DNA from: Plasmodiophora brassicae
Lineage: Eukaryota > Endomyxa > Phytomyxea > Plasmodiophorida > Plasmodiophoridae
Direction: 5' to 3'
NCBI GenBank assembly: GCA_039704465.1
Contig: JASFAU010000003.1
Location: forward strand, 930,001 to 994,000
DNA length: 64,000 nt
This document shows, piece by piece, positions 1-13,314 of the stretch; the stretch's first letter is position 1; each line of letters begins with the position of its first letter. A model generated the notes under the pieces. It was not told the origin of the DNA, searched no databases, and worked only from the letters and a program-made list of their open reading frames with translations. Made by a program: the position numbers and the translations under genes.

Positions 1-1243
1 CTCATGCACTGGGCAATCGACCCTAACTCTGCGGAATCGGAACCGTACAGGGACATCTTCGCCCCTCTCGCCGAATCCGATACCCTGCGGAACGACCTTG
101 TACGCGTTGCGAATTCTCGAGTTAGGGACCTTGGACTGGGTCGGTAACTAACCTTGCTGAACTTATGGATCTCGGTGCTGACATGTGCTTGTTCACCAGG
201 GACGTCGCACTTCGAAAAGTCGATCATATCCGTCGAAGACGGTGTCCCCGTTCTTGACGTGAGTCTCACCCTGGGTCATATCGGCTGTCCACGAGCTAAC
301 CTGGCCCGTTCCAGGCACTCAAGTTCGTTATAGCGGCCAATGTCAGCGTTCTCGCTGTCGTCGACAAAGCGGGCAAGTTGCTGAATTCACTGTCCGGATC
401 GGATCTGCGGCACCTGACGAGTGCCACGGCCAACTCCCTGACCCGGCCGATCAGCGAGGTTGGAGCAACCGGATCCCGTTGACCGCCTCGTATACCGACG
501 TAACGCGCCTGCATAGTTCCTCGCTGCGGCCGCCGACGTGAAGCCCCCGCTCGCAACTATAACGCGAAAATGCACCTTACTGCATGCACTGAACTCATTC
601 GCATCGCCACATCGCATTCGTCCCATCCATCATCTGTGGCTGACTGACAAAGAAGGGCGCGCCGTGGGCCTAATGTCGCTGACGGACCTGATGCGGATAT
701 CGACGACGTATCACCTTCCTCACGACCACAGTGTGCACAAGGAGAGAGTCATTGGGCAGCTGTCCGTCTCCATATTGCTTGCACGGAACCTAAAGCCGTC
801 CAAGAACCTCAACCGGAAGCTGCGGTCGACATACGTTGTCGTCAAGTATCCCTCGCAGTCACCCGTGAAGACGCCTGTCGTCCCCAACACTCTGTCCCCT
901 TCGTTTCGCAATGCCACGTTCTCGTTCACTGTCAACAGCACTCAGTTGGGCAAATTCCTGACAATCTCACTGTACGACCGACGATCATTCTTCCTGTCGC
1001 CAGACAAACTGCTAGGCAGCATCGAGATCGACATATCTGTAAGGCTCGGCGTCTTGAATCTGTTTGTATTGCGACGACTGATTCTCGCGCTTGCAGTGGA
1101 TAGCCAATGGTTTCGGCCGAGGAAGGACAACGGGGTCCACCATGGAAATCAAGAAGTGGATCAAACTGCAAGTGGATGGCAAAGTCGAACCCGCAGGCGA
1201 ACTTCTCGTCAGGCTCTCGTACTCACCCATCGCCAGGGCATAG
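1..1243 (+). CDS. CBS-domain plus C2-domain protein (5' partial)
   Basis: Exons read as <1-139, 200-258, 315-458, 517-1038 and 1097-1243; an ATG at 4 is in frame, but the gene probably starts outside the window. The middle matches a CBS pair: a first module around ALKFVIAANVSVLAVVDKAG and a second around HHLWLTDKEGRAVGLMSLTD, as in AMPK-gamma-like nucleotide sensors. A C2 domain follows (about 745-1230), starting near GQLSVSILLARNL and ending near ELLVRLSYSP, which would bind membranes or calcium. The four introns are 56-60 nt. CBS domains usually bind adenine nucleotides, so a membrane-attached energy or ligand sensor is an inference. The exon frames agree; the first intron's donor (GTCGGT) is the weakest call. 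Confidence 0.72.
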
Positions 1244-1443
1244 GTCCATGCGTGGTGTCCTAACTATTCATATCCCTATGCGTCCCTGTTAATATATGAG
1301 TGACAAGTATTTCCATTGCAGTAAGTAACGATTCCTGATGTGCCATCGTAGTGAATTGTCTGGAATGTCGCAAGGTGCTTATCTCGAATGACATTAACCG
1401 ACATGCCAAGCCGTCGCTGGTGGGTGGGCTCGGTCACTGTCTG

Positions 1444-2356
1444 ATGGATTACCCAGCCAACACGCTGTCGCCTCTCGATCTGCAGGCGAAAGCCTTGACG
1501 GAACTAAACGAAACGGAAGACTGTCGCAGACAGGGGCTGGCGTTCCTGCGCGATGCGATTGCCGAACCTAAGTACGACGGCCTGTTCGCCTACCATGAGG
1601 CCCGACGCGATCTGTTCCTTCTGGCGTTCCTGCGTTGGAGGAAATTTGATTGCAGGCGCGCTCTGCGCTCCCTAGTCCGGTTCAGCAGGTTCAGGACCGC
1701 CCACCCGGCCTTCTTTACAGGCAATGTCCACAACTTGGCGCTGTTCATGGATCATGGAATGATTCGCATCTTACCCAAGAGGACTCCCCAAGGTGTGCCT
1801 CCCGACTTCCGAAGCGTGCACGGCTACTGATAGCGCAGCGACAGGTTGTGCCATCGCCGTTTGCGACTGGGCTCTCTTCAACCGCGACCGCTTCACGTAC
1901 GAGGACGAGATGAGGGCCGTGGTCCAGCTCGCCTTGTCGCTTATCTCCAGTGTGCAGACCCAGGTTGCCGGGGTCGTCCTTATCGAGAACCTGCACGGGT
2001 TCCGGATGCCTCCGATGGCGGAGGTACTGAAGACCATGGAGCTGGTCCAAGGCTGTCTTCCGCTTCGCCTACATCGTATCCCCATTCGTCTGTTCCTTTT
2101 CCGAACATCACAGCCTGAGCTATAGTCAGGTGTCCATATCGTATTTCCGCCCTGGTACATGCCGATCCTGTCCAGTATCATCTTGCGCATGACGACGAAG
2201 AAGATACGGGATCGAATTCTTGTACATCAGCATGGCCTGGAAGGCCTTCGAATGGAGATCCCCGACGCGCTGCTGCCCCACGAGTTGGGCGGGAGTAATG
2301 ACGACCCAGATTGGCGGAAATCAATGGTTATTAGGTTACGCAATGAAGATCAGTAA
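1444..2356 (+). CDS. CRAL-TRIO (Sec14-like) lipid-binding protein
   Basis: Exons 1444-1792, 1845-2075 and 2130-2356 give 268 aa. The N-terminus has the CRAL-TRIO N helix pattern (AFLRWRKFDCRRALRSLVRF). The lipid-binding fold follows, with VVLIENLHGF, then HIVFPPWYM and LLPHELGG, which match the family's conserved late motifs. Proteins of this kind carry tocopherol, retinaldehyde or phosphoinositides between membranes; the ligand here cannot be read. The start is the first in-frame ATG; the frame is open upstream to about 1351 without another ATG. The length is close to that of alpha-tocopherol transfer proteins. Confidence 0.8.
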
Positions 2357-2432
2357 AACCGAGAAGCACCAGCGAGAGGCAACGATTTGTATCGATTCGA
2401 GAATAGGAGGGTGCATGAATGCAGACGTAGGC

Positions 2433-3978
<1,546 letters not shown>

Positions 3979-4084
3979 TCACACACCCCGCTCACTCCGT
4001 ACCTTGCCAGCCGTCGCCGACTCACCACCACCCATCGTCATCGCACCGACCGGATCCGCACAACCGAACACGAATGTGGTTCAC

Positions 4085-4330
4085 AGGCTGGCACATGCCC
4101 CCCACGGGCCACGGGCCACGGGCCACCGCAGCTATATTTGGAGCCCCAACCGGTGCAGCTCGCTCTACCGATAACCAAACCGGGCGGACAGCAAGTGCAG
4201 CTCGAGACACGCACAGTCAGATGACAGGTGTAGCTCTGACAGCAGTGGCTCTGGTACACGCGCAGTCCAGAAATTGGGCGCAGCTCCGATGCGCGCGCGG
4301 ATCAGACAACTGGTGCAGCTCTGACTGCGA
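4085..4330. repeat. Degenerate GCAGCTC repeats in a divergent promoter
   Basis: The 461-nt gap between the ADH and SPATA4-like starts has no convincing ORF. It holds a GGGCCAC run in tandem near 4106-4128. After that come five copies of a TGCAGCTC/TGTAGCTC-type word (about 4155, 4196, 4230, 4279 and 4314), several followed by CGA or TGA, spaced roughly 35-50 nt. This could be a cluster of transcription-factor sites or a decayed minisatellite. Confidence 0.5.
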
Positions 4331-4352
4331 GTGACTGTGAAGGGTGATGTAT

Positions 4353-4375
4353 ATTTACGTACATACTACGTAAAT
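4353..4375. promoter_or_regulatory. Perfect 9-bp inverted repeat centred on TACGTA
   Basis: ATTTACGTA and TACGTAAAT are separated by CATAC, 50 nt upstream of the SPATA4-like ATG at 4425. Each arm contains the palindrome TACGTA, a core bound by bZIP factors in other eukaryotes. The spacing suits a dimeric operator; that role is inferred. Confidence 0.45.
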
Positions 4376-4424
4376 CCGGTGCGAGGTACCCGGTGACGAT
4401 CCAGGACGATTGTCGGTCATCATC

Positions 4425-6759
4425 ATGTCGGGATTCCCTCGCGACATCCTGCGCTGGCTGCAGAGCCTGGACCTGTCATATTCGGTGAAGAACCCGAGGC
4501 GCGACCTGTCCAACGGGTTCCTGGTCGCCGAGATCTTCTCCCGGTACTACCGGGCCGACATCTCCATGCACTCGTTCGACAACAGCTTCTCGCAGAAGCG
4601 CAAGGCCGACAACTGGCACCACCTGGAACGATTCTTCGGGCGCGCCTCGGTCCCCATTACCCGTGCCCTGATCGACCGCGTCATCGTTGCGGAACCCGGC
4701 GCCTCCATCCAGCTCATGAAGATCGTCTACACGTTCCTGACACAGAAGCGGGTGCCCACGCCGGAGCCGCTTGACGAGCAGGCCCTGAAGCCGGCCTTCG
4801 CCAGGACGACCGCATCCGTCGCCGTTAAGGAAGTCATCTCTACGACGAACCCGATCACGATCGATGGAGTGCAATCGCGAGCCATGGCGGCAATCGCCGC
4901 GCACGAGACCGCCCTACGACAGGAGCGAATCACGAACCCGGGCAGGTTCGAGCGGCACCCTAGCCCGACCGCCCCAGCTCGTATCGCACGTGTTCCCCAG
5001 CGCCAACTCGAGATGAACGCGTCTCCTTCCCCGTCTTCATCGGCCAAGCCATCCGCGACGCAATTCGTCAAGCAAGTCGTCGTCAAGCAGGTCGTCGACG
5101 TCGTGAATTCGCCCGGGTCGCCAGCTCGACGACCAAGCGCCCCTCAGGCGAAAGTGTCCACGTCTGCACCGGTCACTGTCGCCGCGCACATCGCCGAGCT
5201 GGCCGACGCGCGTGGCCTTCCGCGCCTGGCGTCGATAGTGGAGCGCGACGTCCACCACCAAGGCGAGGAATTGTTCGCGTTACTCGATGCTATTCACGAC
5301 GACGCGGACACGATCGCGACGCTTGTGCACGCTGGTGGCCCGGCCCAGTTGCACGTGCTTCTGTCGTACCTGACGCCGTTACTGACACCTCGCGATCGTC
5401 GCCGCCCATGCTTCGCAGCGTCCATGGGAGCTCTGTCCGCGATCGCTCAACGAATGGTCGTCGCTGACCCGTTCCGAACCCGGGCCCTGTTTACAGATCA
5501 CTACCTGCCGGCGCTTGCACGGACGGCTCAACGCTCACCAGCGACGTTCCTCGACCTAGTCCCGCTTGTGTTCGCGTTCTCGCAGGACACGCCGGATGCG
5601 CACGTGGACGCCGCCCGGCTCGTTCACGACGCGTTGCGCGGCGTGCCTGACGCCACGGACCTGTTCGTCGCGTGCCTGGCGCGACTGGCCGCACTGGAGC
5701 GACGGTTCACTGCGCGCAGCACGGACTTGTACCTGTACTACCTGGTCATGGGCCTGCGGTCCACGTCGCCGGACACGCGCGCCGACGCACTGAGGATCGG
5801 CACCGTGCTCGCCCAGCACGGGTGCGAACCGCTGACGGCTCTCCTCGACCAGTTCACGGATTGCATCGGCGACACCTGGTGGCGCGTCCAGGTACCTTCG
5901 CGTGTCGGGCATTCACCGTGCGTCGTTGACCCCTCACACACATGCGCAGGTTGAGGTCGTGCGCGTCGTCACAGCGGTGCTGCTGCAGCTGCCAGCGACG
6001 GCGTTATCAGCTCGTGAGCGCTGCGTCCAGATCGTGTCGTGCGTTCTGGAGCCCGGTGGTATGACGCCGCCGTTGGTGCTCCAGCTGGGCGTCTGTGCAA
6101 TCGCACGGGGCGTACGCGACAATGCCGATCTACGCCGACACCTGCTCAACGTCGTCGATGACGACCCTGATCTTCGGCAGTTCCTGGTTGATGTGGCGCA
6201 CGGCGCCCAACGACCTCGCCATTACTACGGGTCGGAACGCATTGCCAGCCTCGGATGGCACCCGCTGTCCATCGTTAAACAGATCGCCGACGACCTGGTC
6301 AACGGGCATGCCGACAATGTGACCAGCGCCCAGCTGGACCTGCTGGTGGCGGCCGCCGGCGACGAACGCGCGGCGCTCCCACTGGAGGAAGCCGAGCAAT
6401 GGGCAGTCATCATGCACGACCTCCTCGACTACGTCCTTGTGGAGCTATGTGACCCTGAACACGCCGACAAAGCAGTTGCGATCGTCAGGAAGGCGGCGGG
6501 CGACCCAGCGACGAACGCGGTGGTCCGGGCGACGTTATCCCCAGGTGGCACCATGCTCGGCGTCGTTAAGCACGTCCTGGAAGCCGACGACCCGCAATGC
6601 GTTCGTCAGATGGCGTCGCTACTGACAGCGCCTGCTCTCGAGGCGGGTCTGGTCGGTTCGGTGCTGGCCACGTACGTTCGCGATCAACCTGTGCAGGTCG
6701 ACGCCCTTAACCGACTGGAACGCGCTGGCCTACGCCACCTATACAATCAGGTGGCGTAA
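4425..6759 (+). CDS. SPATA4-like CH-domain flagellar protein, extended
   Basis: Exons 4425-5891 and 5950-6759 give 758 aa. Residues 1-110 match the SPATA4/SPEF1 type of calponin-homology domain (WLQSLDLSYSVKN, DLSNGFLVAEIF, DNWHHLERFF). Such proteins sit on ciliary or microtubule structures. After a Ser/Pro-rich linker (about residues 160-250) there is a long helical region resembling ARM/HEAT repeats. Animal SPATA4 is only about 300 aa, so the C-terminal 500 residues are an extension or a different architecture. A TTG upstream is in frame, but the ATG at 4425 fits the conserved start. With the STPG gene at 46.9 kb it indicates a flagellated stage. Confidence 0.75.
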
Positions 6760-6809
6760 TAGACGTCCTTGAATGAGCAATGGTTCATTGGAAAGAGACC
6801 GAGCGCGGC

Positions 6810-7868
6810 CTATGTAGCAGGGTACGGAGGTGGTTGTTGACTAGGGCGGACCATCTCCACGACAGCGTACGACGACGCTTGCGGGAACGGCATGGCGTAC
6901 TGGACGGTGACGACAGGCGTCGGGCCGGGTGCAGGCCCGGTAAACCCGCATGCTTGCAGTTTCTCCTTGATGATCTTGTTCAGCGCCTTGTCCGACTCGA
7001 ACGAGCAGTACTGGAACACGTTCACTGGGGCCAGCACATCAGCACAGCAACAACGAGCAGCGGGGCGCTACGTTACTGTTCAGGCTCTGCGTCATTCCTG
7101 CGATCGCACACCGAACGAACGGGTACGCTACGATCTGAACGCACACGGTGTGACCCATCATGGAGGGGAGGGTCGCATGAAACGGTCGCCGTACCAGAGT
7201 GAACACAAGACAGAGTCGGACACAGATGTAGACGATCTTGGTGATCAGGGCAGGCCCTGGGACCTGCTTGGCGGCCACGAGGATCGGCTGGGGCAACTGA
7301 CAGATCAACAGCGACTTCCAGGCGAGGACCTCCTCGCGCAGGTAGATCATCGCCCGGATGCCGCGCGGCAGGCGCTTGTGGACGGCGACGAACAGGCAGA
7401 ACGTGCCGAGGTTCTCCTGGCTGGCCAGATCCCGCGCATGGTAATCTGTGAAGCAATCGCTGACGACCCCTAGGTAGTCCCATAGTTAGACGCGGCACGA
7501 AGTGTTTGACGGCGTCCATACGGGTCTGGACTAAGGCATAGCCGCGACGGCGCGCCTGGATGATAAAGAGCAGGTCTAGGACGCAGAGCACGGTGTAGAC
7601 GGCAATGATCGCCGGTGGATACTGGTCTTTCAACATGGAGTTGACCGCCCAGGCATCGAGCGCGGCGAGCACTGGCACCTGGACCAGGAATACCGTCTTC
7701 GCCAGGCGCCACCAGGTCGACTGTTTCTCGTCGACGAATGCCGCCAGGTTCAGGTCTTCGAACTTGAACTCGGTGAGACCTTATCGTCGTGTCAGCATGC
7801 GACTCATTGCACGTAATACGCCCGAAACCCCCACCGTTGTCCGCCCAGACCTTCAGGTCTTTGCCCAT
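6810..7868 (-). CDS. Multi-pass membrane protein, family not recognised
   Basis: Exons 7820-7868, 7522-7779, 7077-7469 and 6810-7024 give 304 aa. Hydrophobic stretches occur near residues 40-60 (AKTVFLVQVPVLAALDA), 70-92 (PAIIAVYTVLCVLDLLFIIQ), 125-140 and 175-225, so at least four membrane spans are likely. The C-terminus is cytosolic-looking and Pro-rich, ending PSQQPPPYPAT. The first intron is only 40 nt. A further in-frame GT-AG interval of 63 nt, inside exon 3 where CLVFTL is read, may also be removed. I do not recognise the family, and no catalytic motif is visible. The gene sits 55 nt downstream of its same-strand neighbour. Confidence 0.55.
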
Positions 7869-7922
7869 GACGACGCCGATGGGTACGTCTGTCGATCTGG
7901 CAAGTACCGCTAGATGGTTTAC

Positions 7923-10615
7923 TTATGACATTGTCTGGAATTGGGTGATGCTCGGAGCCGTACTGGTCGGCGTATGCAACGGTGACGAGTGGGCCGCTTC
8001 TTCCAGGCCTGCATCCGCCAGCGCCTGCAATCGCTCCAGGATGGCGTCCGTCGGCCGCATGGCGTGCAGCGATCGAATCGTGGCGCTGGCGTCGGCCCAT
8101 TGCCGATCGCGAATCAGCTCGTCGATCTTGGCTCGGACGGCATCGCCTGTGTCTTCCGCGTTGGCCATGGCCTGTGCCTTGTCCAGAAGGATGCCGTAGC
8201 GGTTCGACGGTCGCTGCTGCATCGCCCGTGTTAATCGCTTGACCGCCTGTCTCCAACTGCAGTCTGCCATGGCGTCCATCGCACAGCTGAACTCACGTCG
8301 GGCACGATCCCGGATCCGCAGGAGGGCGTCGACCTCCTGCGATAGACGGCGAACCTCGGGATAGTTCCCAGCTAGGCGGGCGGCGCGTTCCACGATGCGC
8401 TTGGCAGTGACGAGCCGGTCGCGTCCTATGGCCGCCTTCGCCGAGTCCAGCAGCGTCTTCACGGACGCGATGGGGTCGTCTTCCGGCGCCGTCGATGCCG
8501 GTTGACTGTCGGTCGACCGCTGGACGTCGATCGGGTTCGGGACCCCTGGTGTCTCCCCGATCAGCTTGGTGGCTCGCGCCCAGAGTTCCCTAGCGGTCGC
8601 CGCCGCCGACGCGGTGACCGTCGCCTGCGCTGCGATCGCCTCGCATTGCAGGCGGCATTGGCACCCTTCGATCAATGCGGACGACTCGGCGAGGATCGTC
8701 GCCAGGTCGCTGTTCTGCGCATGCCGTTGCGCTTGCTGCAGGAGCGTGAGCGCGACGACCGTCTGCCCGCCCGCCCGCAGCTCCTCCACCGCGTGGCGGC
8801 GGAACGCGCTCCAGACCCGGCCCGACAGGTACCGTTTGGTCAGCGGGCCGATCAGCTGCGCCAGCGACGCCGCGGACGGGTGCAGGTCGTGCAGGTCACG
8901 GAGTGCCGCAATGGCGCGCAGTCGGCTCGGTTCGGTGTCCGGCTCGGCCAGCGCGGACTGCACCGCGACGACGGCGCGGCGCAGCGCGTCAGCGTCCGCG
9001 CCCAGCTGCGCGTACGCGGACGCCGCGGAATCCCATTCCGACTTCACGACGGCATCCTCCGCCTGCCGACGTAACATGGCCGCCGATAGCTGCGACGACG
9101 ACGATGCCAGGAAGGCGTCCCGCGCGTTATGGATGTCAACCCCGACCTACGAGCGTGTGTCAACGTACGGGGTGGTGTCTTCCGCAATACGGGCGAACCT
9201 TAGAGATGGCGGCGGGTGGTAGGCCGGCGACGTTGCAGTCGATGACGCGGACGGCGAGGTCGTGGAGCCAGACGGCTTCCGGAGGTGGAAGCGTTTGTGC
9301 CATTGCCTGCAGCGTCGACGCGATTGCGAACGCGTCGCAGGCGGCGCGAGCCTCGATGGCCTTGGCGTAGAACGCGATGTTGCTCGGTGACCGTTGGGAT
9401 GCGTAGGCAAGCTGAGCGTGCGCGTCCGTAATGGACCCTTTGCGAAGGTTGGCGCACCCAGCGATGAACTTGCTCATGGCCTGCCGCTGCTCCTCCATCG
9501 TTGTCGACTTGTTGAGAGTGTTCGCATTACGCTGCACTGTCGTGCACAGTTCCAGGTACTGCTGATCGCGATCGCTGTCTCGGGAGGCGTCGCTGGCGAA
9601 TTGCATGCACAGGTCGGCGAACTCGCTGCTGTCGGGGCTGGGCCGGTTGAACAAGCGTGCCAGGTCGACCAGGTTGCGGACAGAGGGACGCAGTAACGAA
9701 GGATGCAACGGGTCGTCTGTCGCGAACTTGGTACAATCCGACGGTTCCATTGTCTTGCGAAGTGCTTCGATACGCTCGACCACAGCGGAACGGCGAGGAG
9801 CCAGGTGGGTCTCGTGACTGGTGGCAATAGCTTGGGTGACCGACTGTACAAGTTCCGAGAATCGAGCGTCGAAATCGATGGACCGGCAGAGACACAGCGT
9901 GGCAAGTGGGGCACCTAGCGGTAAACAGGCACCGGTCATCTAACAGTTCAACCAAGGAGACCGCTCAGCAAATTGTCACCAATGGAGTCGAGCGGTGGAC
10001 GGCCAGACAGGCTGGCACAAATGTCCAGACAGTGAAGGGCGGCATGCGGTAGACCGGACTTGAGCAAGTCGGCGGCGTCGCCGCCGACAAGTTCAATGAA
10101 GTCAGCGGCAACCGCATCGATAACGTCTGTGACTTCGGTAGAGGCTAACGTGAACAACCCTGCTCAGATGCAGAACCCAGACAGTTCTTCTAGGCATCCG
10201 ACCTGTGCGCATGAACCTCGACCATATCTTCGGTATGATGGGTCCCCAGTAGTCGTTGGACATATACCTGTGTACGGGTTAGGAGCGCGAACATCGCTAC
10301 CATGGCAACAGAGGGGCGCTCTAACGCTGATAAATTCGCCAGCCGTCGGACCCGGACGTTGTCAGGGTCTTCCTCGAGCAGGACACGACACTTAGCAGCC
10401 GCTAACTGGAACATGCCGCGATCCATGAGCTCGTTCGCTGACAGCTTCTCGAGGCTCTCGCGACGATTGGCCTCTGGGTGCAAAGTCGCATCCGACGGTG
10501 ACAACGCCACCAAGGACGACAACGACGCTGTCGAAGCGGTCTCTTTCGATAGAGACTCCTGCAGCGTGGTATTAGATCTCGACCAGATGAGCAAGTAATG
10601 AAGACGTGCCTCCAT
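7923..10615 (-). CDS. Large alpha-helical (TPR-like) protein, unknown
   Basis: Exons 10326-10615, 10203-10267, 9962-10144, 9199-9914 and 7923-9146 join in one frame to 825 aa. A TPR-like helix pair is visible near residues 65-100 (MDRGMFQLAAAKCRVLLEED). The rest is Ala/Leu-rich helix-turn-helix with no membrane span or signal peptide. TPR or HEAT-like scaffolding is likely. Family and partners cannot be named. The start ATG lies inside CCATGG, so a short plus-strand ORF begins on the same six bases. A trafficking-complex or ciliary subunit is possible but unsupported. Confidence 0.55.
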
Positions 10616-10931
10616 GGGTGGGGTGACCGTGAATTGGGCTGAATTCGGGGACTGCAAGCGCTTCATTCGGGACGCGCTGAACGGGCTCAGCACGTTCAAC
10701 GCGTCTGCAACGGGGCGCATGGGCGGCAGCGTCGCCGCCAGCGCAGCACCTTCGACCTCACCGAGCGTATCATCTGGGGAACAGCGTCAGCCGACGCCTA
10801 CGGTTGCCGGAGGGTTCGCCCCACGCACACTTCCGATGCGAGGGCGAGACCTTCGTGGCAACCCGCTCCTGCTGCTGGTCGACAGCCAGCGGCACCGGCG
10901 CCGACATCCGGTCGCCGCCGCTCGCCAATGA
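10614..10931 (+). CDS. Doubtful ORF in the 626-nt divergent gap
   Basis: An ATG at 10614 opens 105 codons, first resembling ordinary coding sequence (VNWAEFGDCKRFIRDALNG) and then Ser/Pro/Ala-rich. It could be the first exon of an unplaced gene or an upstream exon of the gene that starts at 11241. From 10932 to 11240 I find no convincing exon, though the frame upstream of 11241 is open for 120 nt. Confidence 0.25.
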   Translation: MGGVTVNWAEFGDCKRFIRDALNGLSTFNASATGRMGGSVAASAAPSTSPSVSSGEQRQPTPTVAGGFAPRTLPMRGRDLRGNPLLLLVDSQRHRRRHPVAAARQ

Positions 10932-11240
10932 CCTCCGAACCTAATGCCCCGCAAGATACCAGCGTTTGGGAATCGCGATCGAAACGTCATGCCTACATCC
11001 GCCAAAATATCTGCCTCCCCTTCGAGTTCGCACTGTGGTCTCTGGCCCAGTACCCCGCGCTCGGCGCTTCCATGACTGCACACGCCCCGCAGCAATCTGG
11101 AAGGCAGGCAATGGGTCGGATTGGACCTGGCGATAACGTCCAGCTGTACGTTTTCGTTACGTGTGGGGGTGGATGGCGATGGCATTTTTCGAGACGGCGG
11201 CCATGGAGCGGTGAGGGCGGCCCGGGTCGGACGAATCGGA

Positions 11241-13245
11241 ATGTCGGGGCGGCTGTACGCGGGTCCGGCTGAGGCCCCGTTGTACCCGGGCACGCTGGTC
11301 GAGCCATGGAGCGGGTCGTTCGCGCGGCACGTCGCCGGCATCGAGTCGTGCCAGGCCCTGCCGATGCAGCTGCGGATGCTGGAGGACCTGAAGGTGATGT
11401 TCGACAAGCATTCGTTCTCGTACCGGAACGACGCCGAGTTCGTGTCGGGCGTCAACGCGATCCTGCGTCTGGCCAGCTTGGTTCTGGAGATCCTCCAGAA
11501 GTCGTTTGGGGTTAAACGCGACGTCCTGGGCTCGTTGCTGATACGTTCGCTGGAGCGCAGCGAGCTCCGTCTGTTCATTCACCCGTCTGCTGTGAAGCTT
11601 GCTGAACCCTTACGCCCTCTCTATATCAACCTGCTACATCGCGTTTGGGGTTACGTTAAACAGCAGGTGACGAAGCCTGTCGATTCGAAGGCGAGAACGT
11701 CGTTCTGCCTGAGGATATCTGGAATCCTGTACTTGCGGCTGCCTGCCGCCCGATGTGGAATACTAGAGGCGCTGGATCTGTATGCCGATGTGGATCCGGC
11801 GTCGCTATCTGAACCAAACGCTGCGCTTCTGGCCGAACTGGAGGACGATCTACTGCGAACGCGGCCAGCCGTTCGCGACAGCTTTATGCAGTGGTATAAT
11901 CTTCTTCAACATCCTGACGAATGGGGTTCGTCGACTGCCGAAGGACAAGGTCAGGTCCAACATGCCGATCCCATCGTCCCAGACTGTGCCGCTGTGCAAT
12001 CCCTGAAACAGTTGGCTGAGAAGGGACCCCACTCGTTCACGCTGTCGTTCGTTGCGGGCCTGTTTCGTCAACTCCAGCTTATATTCACTGGCCTGCACCC
12101 AGTTCGATATGATCTCATCGACTCGTCCGTCTTTGCTCGGTTGCAGCAAGAAGTGTCGATTCTAATTGATCATGTCTGTAGATATGGCGTCGTGGTGCGC
12201 CGCGCGTTTCTAGCCTTCATCCATCTCGGAAACGATGATCGTGCACATGTTTCTGCGTTCGCGAAGCCGATCCAGCTGCTGGCCTTGTGTATCAGGGCGA
12301 CACTCTACGGGACTCGAGTTCACGACCGGGCGCAAATTGGCATGTGCCTTGACACGTTAGACGTGCTGATTGAAGGCTGGGCTAAGCAGGACCCCCTGCT
12401 GGGCAACCCGCGTACTTGCCTGCCGTTTCCACAAACTGGATTTTGCTTTGATGAACTTCGCCGAGCGCTGTCTATTCTGCTTGCCGACGAGGATTACCAG
12501 GTGGGGAGTTATTGAGATGCTGCCTCACTTGCAAAGCCGCTCACGCGTGTCCCAGGTTCTGATCAGGACTCTTTGTTTTATCTCGGCCCATTTGTCGAGG
12601 TACTACGGTCGACCTAGATTCGACCTGGTTCAAGGCCTCTTGATCGACACACATTTCTTCAAACTGTTCCTGCACTGGCACCGCCTCGTTCGAGAAGCGT
12701 ACCATGTTCTGCTCGTCTTCAAAGTGAGGCGCGGCACTTCCCAACCGGTTTCCAATGCGACGTCGAATCCAGCTAGGACGTCCACCGAGAAAGGTCTTCT
12801 TGCGTCTTTCCTAAGCATGTTCATGAAGCCAGCCGAGTTCCCGACGACGGCTCCGCCGAAGGACGACATCATCGATTCCGGTGCCCATGAACAGCTGAGT
12901 GTGCTTGAGACGCCTCTGGAACGGGTTATGCGCTTGACGAAACAGCGAGATGCGGCCCAATTGCTCGACATGTGCCAGTTCGATGTGTGCCGCTGTGACA
13001 TGGACAGCGATGACGAAGCCATGGACGCGGCGTTGTGGATCAAGATCGAGTGTCACGTCAACATGGTCATGAAAGGTCCCGGCTGTACGCTCCGTTTGGC
13101 CCGGGCTGCTGCCGAAGAATTCAAGCACGTACAGGACCTGGCGAAATCGTTGCAGATGCGCCACCTGCCTAACCCGGGCTCCTTCGAGACGCTTCACCCC
13201 GTGCTTACGTATGAGATCAGGACCGCTCTGAATGACGCCATATAA
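11241..13245 (+). CDS. 649-aa helical protein, not recognised
   Basis: Exons 11241-12500 and 12556-13245, with a 55-nt phase-0 intron, give 649 aa. The protein is helical and Leu-rich throughout, without signal peptide or membrane span. A Ser/Thr-rich loop near residues 490-510 and a Cys-containing segment (DMCQFDVCRCDMDSDDEAMD) near residue 575 stand out. The C-terminal 80 residues look compact. I considered gamma-tubulin complex and SCAI families and could not match either. A soluble scaffold is the best description. Confidence 0.6.
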
Positions 13246-13314
13246 CGAGCTGGTGAATCCCGGCTTGCCCCTCATAATCTACTTCAATCCATTCTGACGA
13301 CCGTGCTTTCGCTC

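Noticed and set aside
7923..9077. Plus-strand frames of 60-220 aa across 7.9-9.2 kb
   Set aside because: They are shadows of the 825-aa gene with compositional bias and no splice support.
11241..13245. Gamma-tubulin complex component or SCAI identity for the 649-aa protein
   Set aside because: Helical length suggested these, but no conserved blocks of either family could be matched.
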